Assembly (NCBI GenBank): GCA_963761655.1
Contig: CAVXHI010000002.1
Coordinates: forward strand, 930,001 to 994,000
Length of the DNA: 64,000 nt
Origin: RYN-122 sp963761655
GTDB taxonomy: Bacteria; Actinomycetota; Actinomycetes; Mycobacteriales; SCTD01
Direction of reading: 5' to 3'
The notes under the pieces were generated by a model. It was not told where the DNA came from, made no database searches, and saw nothing but the letters and a program-made list of their open reading frames with translations. Made by a program: the position numbers and the translations under genes. Positions 16,010 through 25,000 of the stretch are shown one piece after another (the stretch's first letter is position 1; each line of letters opens with the position of its first letter).

Positions 16010-16554
16010 CGCGCGCGCTCGAGGTCCTCGGGGGTGTCGACGTCCGCCACCGCGCGGGGGTCGGGGGCGGCCAGCCGGACCGGCTCCAGCCCGCGCAGCA
16101 GCGCCCGCAGCGGAGCGCCGGACAGGTCCCCCACGGCCCGCTCCCGCAGCCGGGCCGTCGTCCAGCAGCTGGTCAGCACCTGGTCCCGGCCGTCGGCGTC
16201 GACCAGCACCGCACCGTCGTGCCCCGCCGCGGCGGCACGCAGGACGTCGACCGTGGCGGCGTCCAGGAACGGCAGGTCGGCCGCGAGCACGACCACGGCG
16301 GGCGCCGTCACGTGTGCCAGACCGGCCGCCAGTGCTGCCGCCGGCCCTCCCCCGGGCGGGTCCTCGCGGACCTGCACGACCTCCCCGCTGAGGTCCCGGG
16401 GCGGGCCGACGACGACGACGGTCGAGGCCCCCGCGACCGCCACGAGGACGCCGTCGAGCAGGGTCCGGCCGGCCACGACGAGCCCGGGCTTGTCGACCCC
16501 GCCCATCCGCCGCCCGGAGCCGCCGGCCAGGACGACGGCGTCCCAGGTGCTCAC
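16000..16554 (-). CDS. mobA: molybdenum cofactor guanylyltransferase
   Basis: MobA attaches GMP to molybdopterin to make the bis-MGD cofactor used by formate dehydrogenases. The 184-residue protein has the nucleotidyltransferase signature VVLAGGSGRRMGGVDKPGL at the N-terminus, the metal-binding VVLAADLPFLD, and the C-terminal DVDTPEDLERA typical of MobA. The GTG start overlaps the nitroreductase stop in GTGA. It is the last gene of a tandem run beginning at selA, and it would serve the Mo formate dehydrogenase encoded at 32-36 kb. Confidence 0.9.
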   Translation of the reverse strand: MSTWDAVVLAGGSGRRMGGVDKPGLVVAGRTLLDGVLVAVAGASTVVVVGPPRDLSGEVVQVREDPPGGGPAAALAAGLAHVTAPAVVVLAADLPFLDAATVDVLRAAAAGHDGAVLVDADGRDQVLTSCWTTARLRERAVGDLSGAPLRALLRGLEPVRLAAPDPRAVADVDTPEDLERARQS

Positions 16555-17087
16555 AGCAGCAGCTCGTCCAGGGGCTTGCGGTGGCGCTCGGCCGTCTCGC
16601 GGGCGGCGAGCCCGGCCTCCAGCGGCGGGCCTCCGAGCGTCCCGACGGCGACGACGACCACGGGCTGCTGCACGTCGCTCAGCCCGAGCGCGGCGCGGGC
16701 CGCCTCCTTGTCGAAGCCGGCCATCTGGTGGGTGTGCAGGCCCTCGGCGACCGCCTGGAGGGACAGGTGCGCGACCGCCTGGCCGGCGTCGTGCTGCCAG
16801 GTCCGGTACGGCCGCCCCTCCTCGCCCTCGGTCAGCCCCACGACGAGGAGCAGGGCTGCGGCCCGGTCCGCCCAGGTGCGGTTGCCGGCGGCGAGCGTCC
16901 CGACCAGCGCGGCGTGCCGGTCGTCGCCGCGCAGGGTGACGACCCAGCGCGTCGTCTGCCCGTTCCCCGACGACGGCGCCCACCGGGCCGCCTCGAGCAG
17001 CGGCCGCAGGTCGTCCTCGGTCAGGACCTGCGCGGGGTCGAACCCGCGGGGGCTCCAGCGGCCGGACAGCAGCGGGTGCACCGTCAC
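16551..17087 (-). CDS. nitroreductase family protein
   Basis: This is a 178-residue FMN-dependent nitroreductase-fold protein. The N-terminal RWSPRGFDP and the FMN-binding ARWAPSSGNGQTTRWVV are diagnostic. The middle segment DAGQAVAHLSLQAVAEGLHTHQMAGFDKEAAR matches the MhqN/YodC type. Substrates are unknown. It is bracketed by GTGA overlaps with the MBL hydrolase upstream and mobA downstream, so it is made together with the formaldehyde pathway, perhaps for redox housekeeping. Confidence 0.9.
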   Translation of the reverse strand: MTVHPLLSGRWSPRGFDPAQVLTEDDLRPLLEAARWAPSSGNGQTTRWVVTLRGDDRHAALVGTLAAGNRTWADRAAALLLVVGLTEGEEGRPYRTWQHDAGQAVAHLSLQAVAEGLHTHQMAGFDKEAARAALGLSDVQQPVVVVAVGTLGGPPLEAGLAARETAERHRKPLDELLL

Positions 17088-17710
17088 AGCCTCGCGGCCC
17101 ACGCGTCGTAGGACGGCGCCTCGGCCGCGACCGTCGTCTCGTCGCCGTGCCCGGTGAGCACCCGGGTCTCGGGCGGCAGCGCGAACAGCCGGGTCCGGAT
17201 CGAGTCGAGGATCGTCGGGTAGCTGCTGTGGGACCGGCCGGTCGCACCCGGGCCGCCGGAGAACAGGGTGTCGCCGGAGAAGACGACGCCGAGGTCGGGC
17301 ACGGAGAAGCAGACCGCGCCGGGCGCGTGCCCGGGGGTGTGCAGCACGTGCACCTTCGTGCCGGCCACCTCGATGACCTGGCCGTCGCGCAGGTCGCCGT
17401 CGGGCTCGTGCCCGCTGTGGACGAGGTCCCACAGCACGCGGTCCTCGGGGTGCAGCAGCACGGGGGCGCTGACCCGCTCGGCCAGCTCCGGGGCGTACCG
17501 CACGTGGTCGTCGTGCGCGTGGGTGCAGGCCACCGCGACGACCGTCCTGTCCCCCACCGCGGCCGCGATCGCCTCGGCGTCGTGGGGGGCGTCCAGCACC
17601 AGCACCTCGTCGTCGTTCCCGAGCAGCCAGACGTTGTTGTCGACGTCGAACGTCTGCCCGTCGAGGCTGAACGTGCCGGACGTGACCAGGTGCTCGATGC
17701 GGGCGGTCAC
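17084..17710 (-). CDS. MBL-fold hydrolase, probable S-formylmycothiol hydrolase
   Basis: This 208-residue metallo-beta-lactamase-fold hydrolase has the binuclear zinc motif THAHDDHV, further ligand regions HTPGHAPG and SGDTLFSGG, and the terminal LTGHGDETT. It directly follows mscR with a GTGA overlap. By context it most likely hydrolyses S-formylmycothiol to formate and free mycothiol. The alternative is a generic glyoxalase-II-like thioesterase. The pairing is seen in the sequence, while the substrate is inferred. Confidence 0.85.
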   Translation of the reverse strand: MTARIEHLVTSGTFSLDGQTFDVDNNVWLLGNDDEVLVLDAPHDAEAIAAAVGDRTVVAVACTHAHDDHVRYAPELAERVSAPVLLHPEDRVLWDLVHSGHEPDGDLRDGQVIEVAGTKVHVLHTPGHAPGAVCFSVPDLGVVFSGDTLFSGGPGATGRSHSSYPTILDSIRTRLFALPPETRVLTGHGDETTVAAEAPSYDAWAARL

Positions 17711-18795
17711 GGGAGGACCACCACGCTGCGCAGGACCTCGCCGCGCTCCATCTTGTGGAACGCCTCCTCGACGTCCTCCAGGCCGATCCGCTCGGACACG
17801 AAGGCCTCGAGGTCGAACTTCCCCTGCAGGTACAGGTCGACGAGCAGCGGGAAGTCGCGGCTGGGCAGGCAGTCGCCGTACCAGGAGCTCTTGAGGGCGC
17901 CGCCGTGGCCGAAGTACTCGATCAGCGGCAGGTCGAGCCGGGCGGTCGGGGACGGGACGCCGACGAGGACGACCGTCCCGGCGAGGTCGCGCGCCTCGAA
18001 GGCCTGCGCGTAGGTGGCCGGGCTGCCGACCGCGTCGATGACGACGTCGGGGCCGAACCCGCCGGTGAGCTCGCGCAGTCCTGCGACGACGTCGCCGCTG
18101 CCGGCGTTCAGGGTGTGCGTCGCACCGAAGCCCTTCGCCCACTCGAGCTTGCGGTCGTCGAGGTCGACGGCGATGACCTGCCGGGCGCCCGCGTAGAGCG
18201 CCCCGGCGATGGCGGCGTCGCCCACGCCGCCGCACCCGAGCACCGCGACGGTGTCGCCCTGCTGCACGGGGGCGGTGTTGACCGCGGCGCCCCAGCCGGC
18301 CATGACGCCGCAGCCGAGCAGGCCGGCCGCGGCGGCGTCGGCGCGCTCGTCGACCTTGATGCACGCACCCTCGCCGACGAGGGTCTTCTCGGCGAACGCC
18401 CCGAGCCCGAGCGCCGGCGAGAGCGGCGTGCCGTCGGTGAGCGTCATGGTCGAGCCCTGGTGGCGGCTGTCGAAGCACAGGTGCAGGCGGCCGCGACGGC
18501 AGGCCCGGCACTCCCCGCACGGCGCACGCCAGGCCAGCACGACGTAGTCGCCGGGCGCGACCTTCGTGACCGAGGAGCCGACGGTCTCGACCCGGCCGGT
18601 GGCCTCGTGGCCGAGCAGGAAGGGGAAGTCGTCGTTGATCCCGCCCTCGCGGTAGTGCAGGTCGGTGTGGCACACCCCGCAGGTCTCGATCTTCACCACG
18701 ACCTCGAGCGGACCGGGGTCGGGGATCACGACGTCGACGATCTCGACGGGCGCGCCCTTGCTCTTGGCGACGACGGCGCGGACGGTCTGCGGCAC
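17707..18795 (-). CDS. mscR: S-(hydroxymethyl)mycothiol dehydrogenase
   Basis: MscR is the mycothiol-dependent formaldehyde dehydrogenase of actinobacteria, a zinc-dependent class III-like alcohol dehydrogenase using NAD. The 362-residue protein carries the catalytic zinc ligand region TCGVCHTDLHY (C39), the structural zinc cysteines in CGECRACRRGRLHLC, and the Rossmann GCGGVGDAAIAGAL. Its length and C-terminus (ERIGLEDVEEAFHKMERGEVLRSVVVLP) match MscR. A GAGGAG ribosome-binding site precedes the GTG. It lies 28 bases behind selB and leads the MBL hydrolase by a GTGA overlap. Confidence 0.91.
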   Translation of the reverse strand: MPQTVRAVVAKSKGAPVEIVDVVIPDPGPLEVVVKIETCGVCHTDLHYREGGINDDFPFLLGHEATGRVETVGSSVTKVAPGDYVVLAWRAPCGECRACRRGRLHLCFDSRHQGSTMTLTDGTPLSPALGLGAFAEKTLVGEGACIKVDERADAAAAGLLGCGVMAGWGAAVNTAPVQQGDTVAVLGCGGVGDAAIAGALYAGARQVIAVDLDDRKLEWAKGFGATHTLNAGSGDVVAGLRELTGGFGPDVVIDAVGSPATYAQAFEARDLAGTVVLVGVPSPTARLDLPLIEYFGHGGALKSSWYGDCLPSRDFPLLVDLYLQGKFDLEAFVSERIGLEDVEEAFHKMERGEVLRSVVVLP

Positions 18796-18823
18796 TGCGG
18801 ACTCCTCGGGGTGGGGCGGACCT

Positions 18824-20554
18824 CTACCTGACCACTTCCCTCAGGCTGCCGTCGAGCCGGCGGGTCCACCCGCGCGCGTCGGTCAGCTCGAGCAGCGGGA
18901 CGGCGACCCGGCGGGTGGTGCCGAGGGCCTGGCGGGCGGCGCTCAGGGTGAACGGCTGCGGCAGCCCGGCGAGCACCCGCATCGCCCGCGCCGGGGCGTC
19001 GGGGAGCAGCACGATGACCTGCCCGCCCACCCCGACGACCCGGAGCAGCCGGCCGGCCGTCTCGGCCGCGGCGAGCTCGCGCACCCCGAGCCGCAGGGCG
19101 TCGAGGTCGTCCTGCTCGGGCGCGTCGAACGGGTCGGCGGCGAGCCGCTGCTCCAGCGCGGCGACGCCGGGCGCGACCTCGACGACCGTCCCGGGACGCC
19201 GCACGCGCCCGGCCGCGCTCTCCAGCCCCGCGGCCTGCACCAGCGGCGCCAGCAGGGCGGCCGACGGCAGCCCGACGGTCTGGCGGGCCGCCTCGTGCGG
19301 CAGGCCCGGCTGGGTGCGGTCGTGCGCGTCGACGGCCTCGGTCAGGGCGGTGGTCCAGCGGCCCCACAGGGGCGGGTCGACGAGCCAGTCCCCCACCGCG
19401 AGGCCGGCGTCCCCGGTCAGCCCGAGCGCCTCCAGGTCCGACCGCAGGACCGCCCCGCGCCGCGCCACCTCCTGCGCGAGGTCCGGCACGCCCCCCGCGA
19501 GGTCGCGGGCCCGGGACGCCGCAGCGCCCCGTCGCCGGAGCTCGGGCGGGTCGGCGTCGAGCACGAGCACCCCGGCCGCGACGGACTGCAGGCCCGGGTC
19601 GCGCAGCAGCGCCCGGTCGCCGGCGCGGAGCGGCAGCGGCCGGGAGAGCTGCAGCCGCACGACGTCGTCGCCGAGGGGCCGCAATCGCACCGGCACGGCG
19701 GCGCTGCCGACGTGCAGGACGAGCTCAGAGGGCAGGTCGGTCCCGCTGAGGCGGACGTCCACGGCGGACGTCGTGCGTCCGGCACCGGGGCTGGTGAGGA
19801 CCTGCCCGCGGGACACGTCGTCGCGCTCCACCCCCCGCAGGTTCACCGCGACCCGGGCGACCGAGGCGACGTCGTCGTAGGGCTGGCCGAGGCTCTGCAG
19901 GCCGCGCACCCGCACCGGACGGCCGTCGAGCTCGAGGGCGTCGCCCACCCGGAAGGTGCCCTGCCCGAGCGTCCCCGTGACGACCGTGCCGCTGCCCTTG
20001 ACGGTGAAGGCGCGGTCCACCCAGAGGCGGACGGGGGCGGCGGTGTCGGGGGCGGCGAGACCGGCCACCAGCCGGTCCAGGGCGGCCCGGAGCGCGTCGA
20101 GCCCCTGCCCCGTCGCTCCGCTGACGGCGACCGCCTCGACGGCGCCCAGCGAGCTCCCGCGCAGGTGCTCCAGCGCCTCCTCGGTGGCCGGTCCGGGGTC
20201 GGCGAGGTCGCTGCGGGTGACGGCGAGCAGGCCCGAGGTGAGGCCCAGGGCGTCGACGGCGGCCAGGTGCTCGGCGCTCTGCCGCCGCCACCCCTCGTCG
20301 GCCGCTACCACGACCATGACCGCCGGGGCCGGCCCGAGCCCGGCGAGCATGTTGCCGATGAAGCGCTGGTGCCCGGGGACGTCGACGAAGCCCAGCACCT
20401 CGCCCGACGGCAGCGCGGTCCAGGCGTAGCCGAGGTCGATGGTCATGCCGCGGCGGCGCTCCTCGGCCCACCGGTCCGGCTCGGTGCCGGTCAGGGCCCG
20501 CACCAGGGTGGACTTGCCGTGGTCGACGTGGCCCGCCGTGGCTACGACGTGCAC
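18824..20554 (-). CDS. selB: selenocysteine-specific elongation factor SelB
   Basis: SelB delivers Sec-tRNA to UGA codons marked by a SECIS hairpin. The 576-residue protein has an N-terminal GTPase domain with G1 AGHVDHGKST (residues 7-16), G2 RGMTIDLGYAW and G3 DVPGHQRF. It continues with EF-Tu-like beta-barrel domains and a C-terminal half of winged-helix repeats ending LTDARGWTRRLDGSLREVVR, the part that binds the mRNA hairpin. It overlaps selA by 13 bases. Its client, the formate dehydrogenase, lies about 12 kb away in the same window. Confidence 0.96.
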   Translation of the reverse strand: MHVVATAGHVDHGKSTLVRALTGTEPDRWAEERRRGMTIDLGYAWTALPSGEVLGFVDVPGHQRFIGNMLAGLGPAPAVMVVVAADEGWRRQSAEHLAAVDALGLTSGLLAVTRSDLADPGPATEEALEHLRGSSLGAVEAVAVSGATGQGLDALRAALDRLVAGLAAPDTAAPVRLWVDRAFTVKGSGTVVTGTLGQGTFRVGDALELDGRPVRVRGLQSLGQPYDDVASVARVAVNLRGVERDDVSRGQVLTSPGAGRTTSAVDVRLSGTDLPSELVLHVGSAAVPVRLRPLGDDVVRLQLSRPLPLRAGDRALLRDPGLQSVAAGVLVLDADPPELRRRGAAASRARDLAGGVPDLAQEVARRGAVLRSDLEALGLTGDAGLAVGDWLVDPPLWGRWTTALTEAVDAHDRTQPGLPHEAARQTVGLPSAALLAPLVQAAGLESAAGRVRRPGTVVEVAPGVAALEQRLAADPFDAPEQDDLDALRLGVRELAAAETAGRLLRVVGVGGQVIVLLPDAPARAMRVLAGLPQPFTLSAARQALGTTRRVAVPLLELTDARGWTRRLDGSLREVVR

Positions 20555-21810
20555 GCGCGGACCGCCTCCAGGACCGCCGGGTCGGACGCCGGGGGGACGG
20601 CCCGCAGGTCCAGCAGCAACCGCCCCTCGAGGACCCGGCCGACGACGCCGCGGGCACGCAGGGGCTCCGCCAGCGCGGGGTCCAGGGCCACGGCCCAGCC
20701 GGCCAGCGCCTGCCCCGGCGCCCCTCCCCCGCCGACCGCCCCGGTGTGCGGCACGACCTCCGCGCCGAGAGCGGCGGCGAGGGCCCTCGTGCGGGTCTGC
20801 GTGTCCGCCCGCAGGGACGACCAGACCGGGGGGACGGGTCCGCGCAGGGTCGCCTCGAGGGCGGCCAGGGTGAGCTTGTCGACCCGCAGGGCGCGCTGCA
20901 GCGGGTGCCGGCGCAGCCGCTCGACGACGTCGGCCCGCCCGAGGAGCAGCCCCGACTGCGGCCCGCCGAGCAGCTTGTCCCCGCTGCAGGTCACGACGGC
21001 CGCCCCCGCGCGCAGGGCCGTCGCGGCGTCGGGCTCGTCCGGCAGCAGCGGGTCGGGGGCGAGCAGCCCGCTCCCGACGTCGGCCACGACGGGCACCCCG
21101 AGGGTGGCGAGCTCGGCGACCTCGACGCTGCTGGTGAAGCCCTCGACCCGGAAGTTGCTCGGGTGGACCTTGAGGACGCAGCCGGTGTCGGGGCCGAGCG
21201 CGTCGGCGTAGTCGGACAGCCGGGTGCGGTTGGTCGTCCCGACCTCGCGCAGGCGGGCGCCGGTGGAGGCGATGAGGTCGGGCAGCCGGAAGCCGTCGCC
21301 GATCTCGACCATCTCGCCGCGGCTGACCACGACCTCACGGCCCGCCGCGAGAGCCGTGGTGGCGAGCACGAGGGCGGCCGCACCGTTGTTGACCACGAGC
21401 ACCTGCTCGGCGTCGGGGACGGCGGCGGCCAGCGCCTCGAGGGCCCCGCGGCCGCGCCGGGCCCGGGCGCCCGTGGCGAGGTCGAACTCCACGTCGGCGT
21501 AGCCGGACGCCGCCGCGACCGCCTCGACCGCGGCGTCCGACAGGGGCGCCCGCCCCAGGTTGGTGTGCACGACGACGCCGGTCGCGTTGAGCACCGGCGT
21601 GAGGGTCGTCGCGCGGACCGGCAGGCCGGCGAGGACGGCGTCGACCAGGCCGTCCGGGTCGAGCGCCCCGGACCGGACGGCGTCCTGCGCGGCACGCACT
21701 GCGGCCTTGACGACGTCGACCCCGAGCCGGTCGCGGGCCGCCTGCACGAGGGGGTCCGCCAGGACGGCGTCCGTGCGCGGGACGCGCCGGCGGGGGTCGG
21801 GCTCGGTCAC
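20542..21810 (-). CDS. selA: L-seryl-tRNA(Sec) selenium transferase
   Basis: SelA is a PLP enzyme that converts seryl-tRNA(Sec) to selenocysteyl-tRNA(Sec) using selenophosphate. The 422-residue protein contains LNATGVVVHTNLGRAPLS, the NNGAAA motif and the PLP-lysine region CSGDKLLGGPQSG, all hallmarks of bacterial SelA. It starts at GTG 21810 without a ribosome-binding site; TAGCCT lies six bases upstream. It is the first gene of the minus-strand run selA-selB-mscR-MBL-nitroreductase-mobA. Confidence 0.96.
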   Translation of the reverse strand: MTEPDPRRRVPRTDAVLADPLVQAARDRLGVDVVKAAVRAAQDAVRSGALDPDGLVDAVLAGLPVRATTLTPVLNATGVVVHTNLGRAPLSDAAVEAVAAASGYADVEFDLATGARARRGRGALEALAAAVPDAEQVLVVNNGAAALVLATTALAAGREVVVSRGEMVEIGDGFRLPDLIASTGARLREVGTTNRTRLSDYADALGPDTGCVLKVHPSNFRVEGFTSSVEVAELATLGVPVVADVGSGLLAPDPLLPDEPDAATALRAGAAVVTCSGDKLLGGPQSGLLLGRADVVERLRRHPLQRALRVDKLTLAALEATLRGPVPPVWSSLRADTQTRTRALAAALGAEVVPHTGAVGGGGAPGQALAGWAVALDPALAEPLRARGVVGRVLEGRLLLDLRAVPPASDPAVLEAVRACTS

Positions 21811-21816
21811 CTGACG

Positions 21817-21822
21817 AGGCTA
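21817..21822 (-). promoter_or_regulatory. putative leaderless -10 (TAGCCT) driving selA and the genes behind it
   Basis: Minus-strand TAGCCT lies six bases before the GTG of selA. No other promoter-sized gap exists in the 5.8 kb down to mobA, where gaps are 28 bases or overlaps. Confidence 0.5.
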
Positions 21823-21885
21823 GACGTGAGCAGACCGTGACCGGCCGCGTGCCTGACCGCCTCCCGCGGCGGGTACCTCCGGGGC

Positions 21886-22047
21886 ATGACCGCCGACCCG
21901 GGGCCCGACGCCTCCCGCGCCGCGCGGCGTGCCGCCCTGCTGCAGCAGCTCGCGGAGCTGCGCGGTCTGCGCGAGCGCCTGCACCCGCTCCGGACCAAGC
22001 TGGCCCGGGAGCGGGCGGCGCTGCGCCGCACCGTCGGACGGCTCTAG
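21886..22047 (+). CDS. small coiled-coil hypothetical protein, 53 aa
   Basis: The ATG at 21886 opens a 53-residue frame with strong third-position G/C bias. After a short leader it is one Leu/Arg-rich helix (LLQQLAELRGLRERLHPLRTK). It would form a coiled coil or bind nucleic acid, and no family is recognised. Its TAG stop shares a CTAG with the convergent secreted protein. Confidence 0.5.
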   Translation: MTADPGPDASRAARRAALLQQLAELRGLRERLHPLRTKLARERAALRRTVGRL

Positions 22048-23507
22048 GAGACGACCGTGCGTCGGACGGCGCTGCTGCCCTCGGCGTTGAGGGCGTCGGC
22101 CCGGCCGACCACGAACAGGTCGAAGGTGCCCTTCACGGCGAAGCGACGGGTGAACGCGTAGCGACCGTCGGCGCCGGTCCGCGAGGTCGCGAGCAGCCGC
22201 CGGGCCCCGTCCCTGCCCCGCAGGTACAGCACGACGTCCTGGGCGCGAGCGGGCGCGACACCCCCGGTGAACCGGTAGGTCAGCGTTGCGGTGCGGGCCG
22301 ACGCGGCGCTGACCCGGCTGCGGACGCCGAGGACCACCGGGGCCGACGGGTCGCCGCCGGTGCGGACCCGCAGCTCGGTGTTCGCGGCGGGCAGCACGCT
22401 GAAGGAGTAGTACCCGCTCGGGCCCGCCGTGGTGGTGCGGACGACCCGCGGGGTGGTCGAGGGGCGCGTGGCGGCGAGCAGCTCGACGGTGGTCCCGGGG
22501 GCGGCGGCGCCCTCGACCACGGCGGGCTGCCCGGCGGTGATGACCGGCTGGGGCAGCGTCGGGGCGGGCGGCGGCGGCGGTGCCTGCACGGGTGCCGGGG
22601 CGGGCGGGTCGAAGGAGACCGGGAGCGCCGTCTCGGCGCAGGTCGGGACCGCGACGCCGAACGTCTTGCGGACGGTGCCGTCCGCCGCGGTCACCCACAC
22701 CTGGTAGCGCTGCTCGGACACCAGGTTCGGGACGACGAAGGTCCCGTCCGCCGAGGCCGTGCCGATGTTCCACCCGAGGACGGGCCGGACCGCGGCGTCG
22801 TAGGGCTCGAGCGACCACGCGACCACGCGCTTGAGGGGGGCCGGCTGCCCGTCCTTGGTCCCGGTGCCGCGGACGACGCCGACCCGGCCGCCCTCGTCGC
22901 AGAGCACGAGCGGGAGCCGGATCTGCAGCGGTCCCTCGACCGGCAGCGCGACGCTGTGGCGCATGGCGTGGCCGTACCGGGTCTCGTCGGTCTTGTACCG
23001 CTCGTTCTGCGGGTAGACCTCGAGGAACAGCCGCACGGCCCCGGGCGGCGGCTGGGTCGACCAGGTGGTGGTCGCCGTCGCCGTGTCGGAGGAGCCGGTG
23101 GCCGGCAGGGTCTCGTTGGTGCGGATGACCGTCGCGTACCCCGGCGTCGGGCACTCCGGCGACTGCACGCAGCCGGTGCGGCTCAGGCGCCGGCCCTGGG
23201 CGTCCAGCCAGTCGAAGCCGAGCAGCGCGTTGACGGCCCGGCCGTCCGTGCCGTCGATCGTCCCGGACAGCAGCGGCTCGGTCGGCGCGGGCGGAGCGGT
23301 CGCCGTCGGCGCGGGGCTGTCGCTCGGCGCGGGGCTGTCGCTCGGAGCGGGGGCCGGAGTCGGTTCCCCGGACGCCGACACCGGCGGCGGCTCGCTCGGT
23401 GCCGTCTGCGCGGAGGCGGTCCCGGTGAAGGCACCGGGCACGACGGCGGGCAGGACCAGGGACAGGACGAGCGAGGCGAGCAGAGCGGCGGAGCGCGAGG
23501 GGTGCAC
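22044..23507 (-). CDS. secreted protein with Ser/Pro linker and Ig-like domains
   Basis: This exported protein of about 487 residues has a signal peptide (SAALLASLVLSLVLPAVV, probable cleavage near TASA-QTAP). A disordered SDSPAP-repeat linker follows, then beta-rich domains. The first domain region (about 80-300) holds single cysteines that could pair (TGCVQSPECP). The second half has two immunoglobulin/FN3-like segments, VVEGAAAPGTTVELLAAT and VVLYLRGRDGARRLLATSRTGADGRYAF, of the type found in bacterial surface repeats. The GTG at 23507 was chosen because the hydrophobic core begins ten residues later. Function is unknown, perhaps adhesion or wall binding. Confidence 0.8.
   Translation of the reverse strand: MHPSRSAALLASLVLSLVLPAVVPGAFTGTASAQTAPSEPPPVSASGEPTPAPAPSDSPAPSDSPAPTATAPPAPTEPLLSGTIDGTDGRAVNALLGFDWLDAQGRRLSRTGCVQSPECPTPGYATVIRTNETLPATGSSDTATATTTWSTQPPPGAVRLFLEVYPQNERYKTDETRYGHAMRHSVALPVEGPLQIRLPLVLCDEGGRVGVVRGTGTKDGQPAPLKRVVAWSLEPYDAAVRPVLGWNIGTASADGTFVVPNLVSEQRYQVWVTAADGTVRKTFGVAVPTCAETALPVSFDPPAPAPVQAPPPPPAPTLPQPVITAGQPAVVEGAAAPGTTVELLAATRPSTTPRVVRTTTAGPSGYYSFSVLPAANTELRVRTGGDPSAPVVLGVRSRVSAASARTATLTYRFTGGVAPARAQDVVLYLRGRDGARRLLATSRTGADGRYAFTRRFAVKGTFDLFVVGRADALNAEGSSAVRRTVVS
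23308..23343. repeat. 18-bp tandem duplication within secreted protein linker
   Basis: Two perfect copies of GGCGCGGGGCTGTCGCTC stand side by side, with a degenerate third start, and encode the PAPSDS repeats of the linker. The unit is a multiple of three, so copy number could vary without breaking the frame. Confidence 0.8.
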
Positions 23508-23601
23508 GACCCAGGGTCGCAGGTGGCCGGCCCGTGCAGGGGGATGCGGGTCACAGGCCGCGGGCACTCGTGAGTCGCCCGGGCGGGGGGATCATGGGGA
23601 C

Positions 23602-24990
23602 ATGGCTGCTCCCCACCGCGTCGTCGTCGTCGGCTCCGGGTTCGGGGGCCTGTTCGCCACGAAGGCGCTCAAGCGTGCGGACGTCGAGGTCACGCTGATC
23701 GACCGCACGACGACACACCTGTTCCAGCCGCTGCTGTACCAGGTCGCCACCGGGATCCTGTCCGAGGGCGAGGTCGCGCCGCCCACCCGGGGCATCCTGC
23801 GGCGGCAGAAGAACGCGACCGTCCTCCTGGGCGAGGTGCGCGACGTCGACCTCACCGGCCGCACCGTCACGTCCGAGGTGCTGGGCCGGACGACGGTCAC
23901 CCCGTACGACTCGCTGGTCGTCGCGGCCGGGGCCGGCCAGTCCTACTTCGGCAACGACGCCTTCAGCGAGTTCGCCCCGGGCCTCAAGACCATCGACGAC
24001 GCCCTCGAGCTGCGCGGCCGGATCTTCGGCGCCTACGAGATGGCCGAGCTCGAGACCGACCCCGCGGAGCTGGACGCCTGGCTGACGTTCGTCGTCGTCG
24101 GGGCCGGCCCGACCGGGGTGGAGATGGCCGGCCAGATCGCCGAGCTGTCGCGCCGCACCCTGAGGAAGGACTTCCGCAACATCGACCCGTCGACCACCCG
24201 CGTGGTGCTCGTGGACGCCGCCGACGAGGTCCTCGGCGCCTTCGGCGGAGACCTCTCCCAGAGCGCCGCCCGCGAGCTCAAGCGGCTCGGCGTGGAGGTG
24301 CAGCTCGGCGCCAAGGTCGTCGACGTCGACGCGACCGGCATCGAGGTGGAGGACTCCGAGGGCCGGCGGCGCCGGATCGTCGCCCGCACCAAGGTGTGGG
24401 CGGCCGGCGTGGCGGCCGCCCCGCTCGGGCGGGTCATCGCCGAGCAGGCGGGCGCCGAGACCGACCGGGCCGGGCGCATCAAGGTGCAGCCCGACCTCAC
24501 CGTGCCAGGTCACCCCGAGGTGTTCTGCCTCGGCGACATGGCCGCCACCGGCAACCCCGGCGTCGCGCAGGTCGCCCTGCAGGGCGGCAAGTACGCCGCC
24601 AAGACCATCACGCTCCGCACGAAGGGGCGCACGCAGCCGAAGCCGTTCCACTACTTCGACAAGGGCTCGATGGCCGTCATCGCCCGGGCCCGCGCGGTCG
24701 CCCAGGTGGGGCCGCTGCGCTTCTCCGGCTTCCTGGCCTGGCTGATGTGGCTGGTCATCCACCTCGTGTACCTGACGGCGTTCAAGAGCCGGGTGACGGC
24801 GCTGCTGCACTGGGCGGTCAGCTTCATCGGGCGGGGCCGGTCCGAGCGGGTCGCCACGATCCAGCAGGTGGTCGCGCGGACCAGGCTCCAGGGGATCGAG
24901 GGGCCGGGCCTGACCGCGCTCAGCGGCGCGGCCGTCGCGGGCTCGACCAGCGGCGGCACCGACCAGGCGGAGCGGATCACCTGGCCGTAG
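23602..24990 (+). CDS. type II NADH dehydrogenase-like FAD oxidoreductase
   Basis: This 462-residue flavoprotein of the NDH-2 family passes electrons from NADH to quinone at the membrane without pumping protons. FAD binds at VVVGSGFGGLFATKAL near residue 10 and NADH at FVVVGAGPTGVEMAG near residue 175. The second FAD motif is FCLGDMAATG. The C-terminus has a hydrophobic, membrane-associated stretch (GFLAWLMWLVIHLVYLTAF). Its TAG stop forms the start of the -10-like hexamer of selD ten bases later. Confidence 0.91.
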   Translation: MAAPHRVVVVGSGFGGLFATKALKRADVEVTLIDRTTTHLFQPLLYQVATGILSEGEVAPPTRGILRRQKNATVLLGEVRDVDLTGRTVTSEVLGRTTVTPYDSLVVAAGAGQSYFGNDAFSEFAPGLKTIDDALELRGRIFGAYEMAELETDPAELDAWLTFVVVGAGPTGVEMAGQIAELSRRTLRKDFRNIDPSTTRVVLVDAADEVLGAFGGDLSQSAARELKRLGVEVQLGAKVVDVDATGIEVEDSEGRRRRIVARTKVWAAGVAAAPLGRVIAEQAGAETDRAGRIKVQPDLTVPGHPEVFCLGDMAATGNPGVAQVALQGGKYAAKTITLRTKGRTQPKPFHYFDKGSMAVIARARAVAQVGPLRFSGFLAWLMWLVIHLVYLTAFKSRVTALLHWAVSFIGRGRSERVATIQQVVARTRLQGIEGPGLTALSGAAVAGSTSGGTDQAERITWP

Positions 24991-24993
24991 CGT
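24988..24993 (+). promoter_or_regulatory. putative leaderless -10 (TAGCGT) of selD, fused to upstream stop codon
   Basis: TAGCGT lies seven bases before the selD ATG, and its TAG is the stop codon of the NDH-2-like gene. Confidence 0.5.
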
Positions 24994-25000
24994 CGACCGC

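Noticed and set aside
16000..16554. Nucleotidyltransferase as a cell-wall sugar enzyme (for example GlmU- or IspD-like)
   Set aside because: Size, the LAGGSGRRMGG opening and the DVDTPEDL end fit MobA, and the context with a Mo enzyme agrees.
17707..18795. Ordinary alcohol dehydrogenase
   Set aside because: The structural-zinc spacing, C-terminal sequence and adjacent MBL hydrolase are those of MscR.
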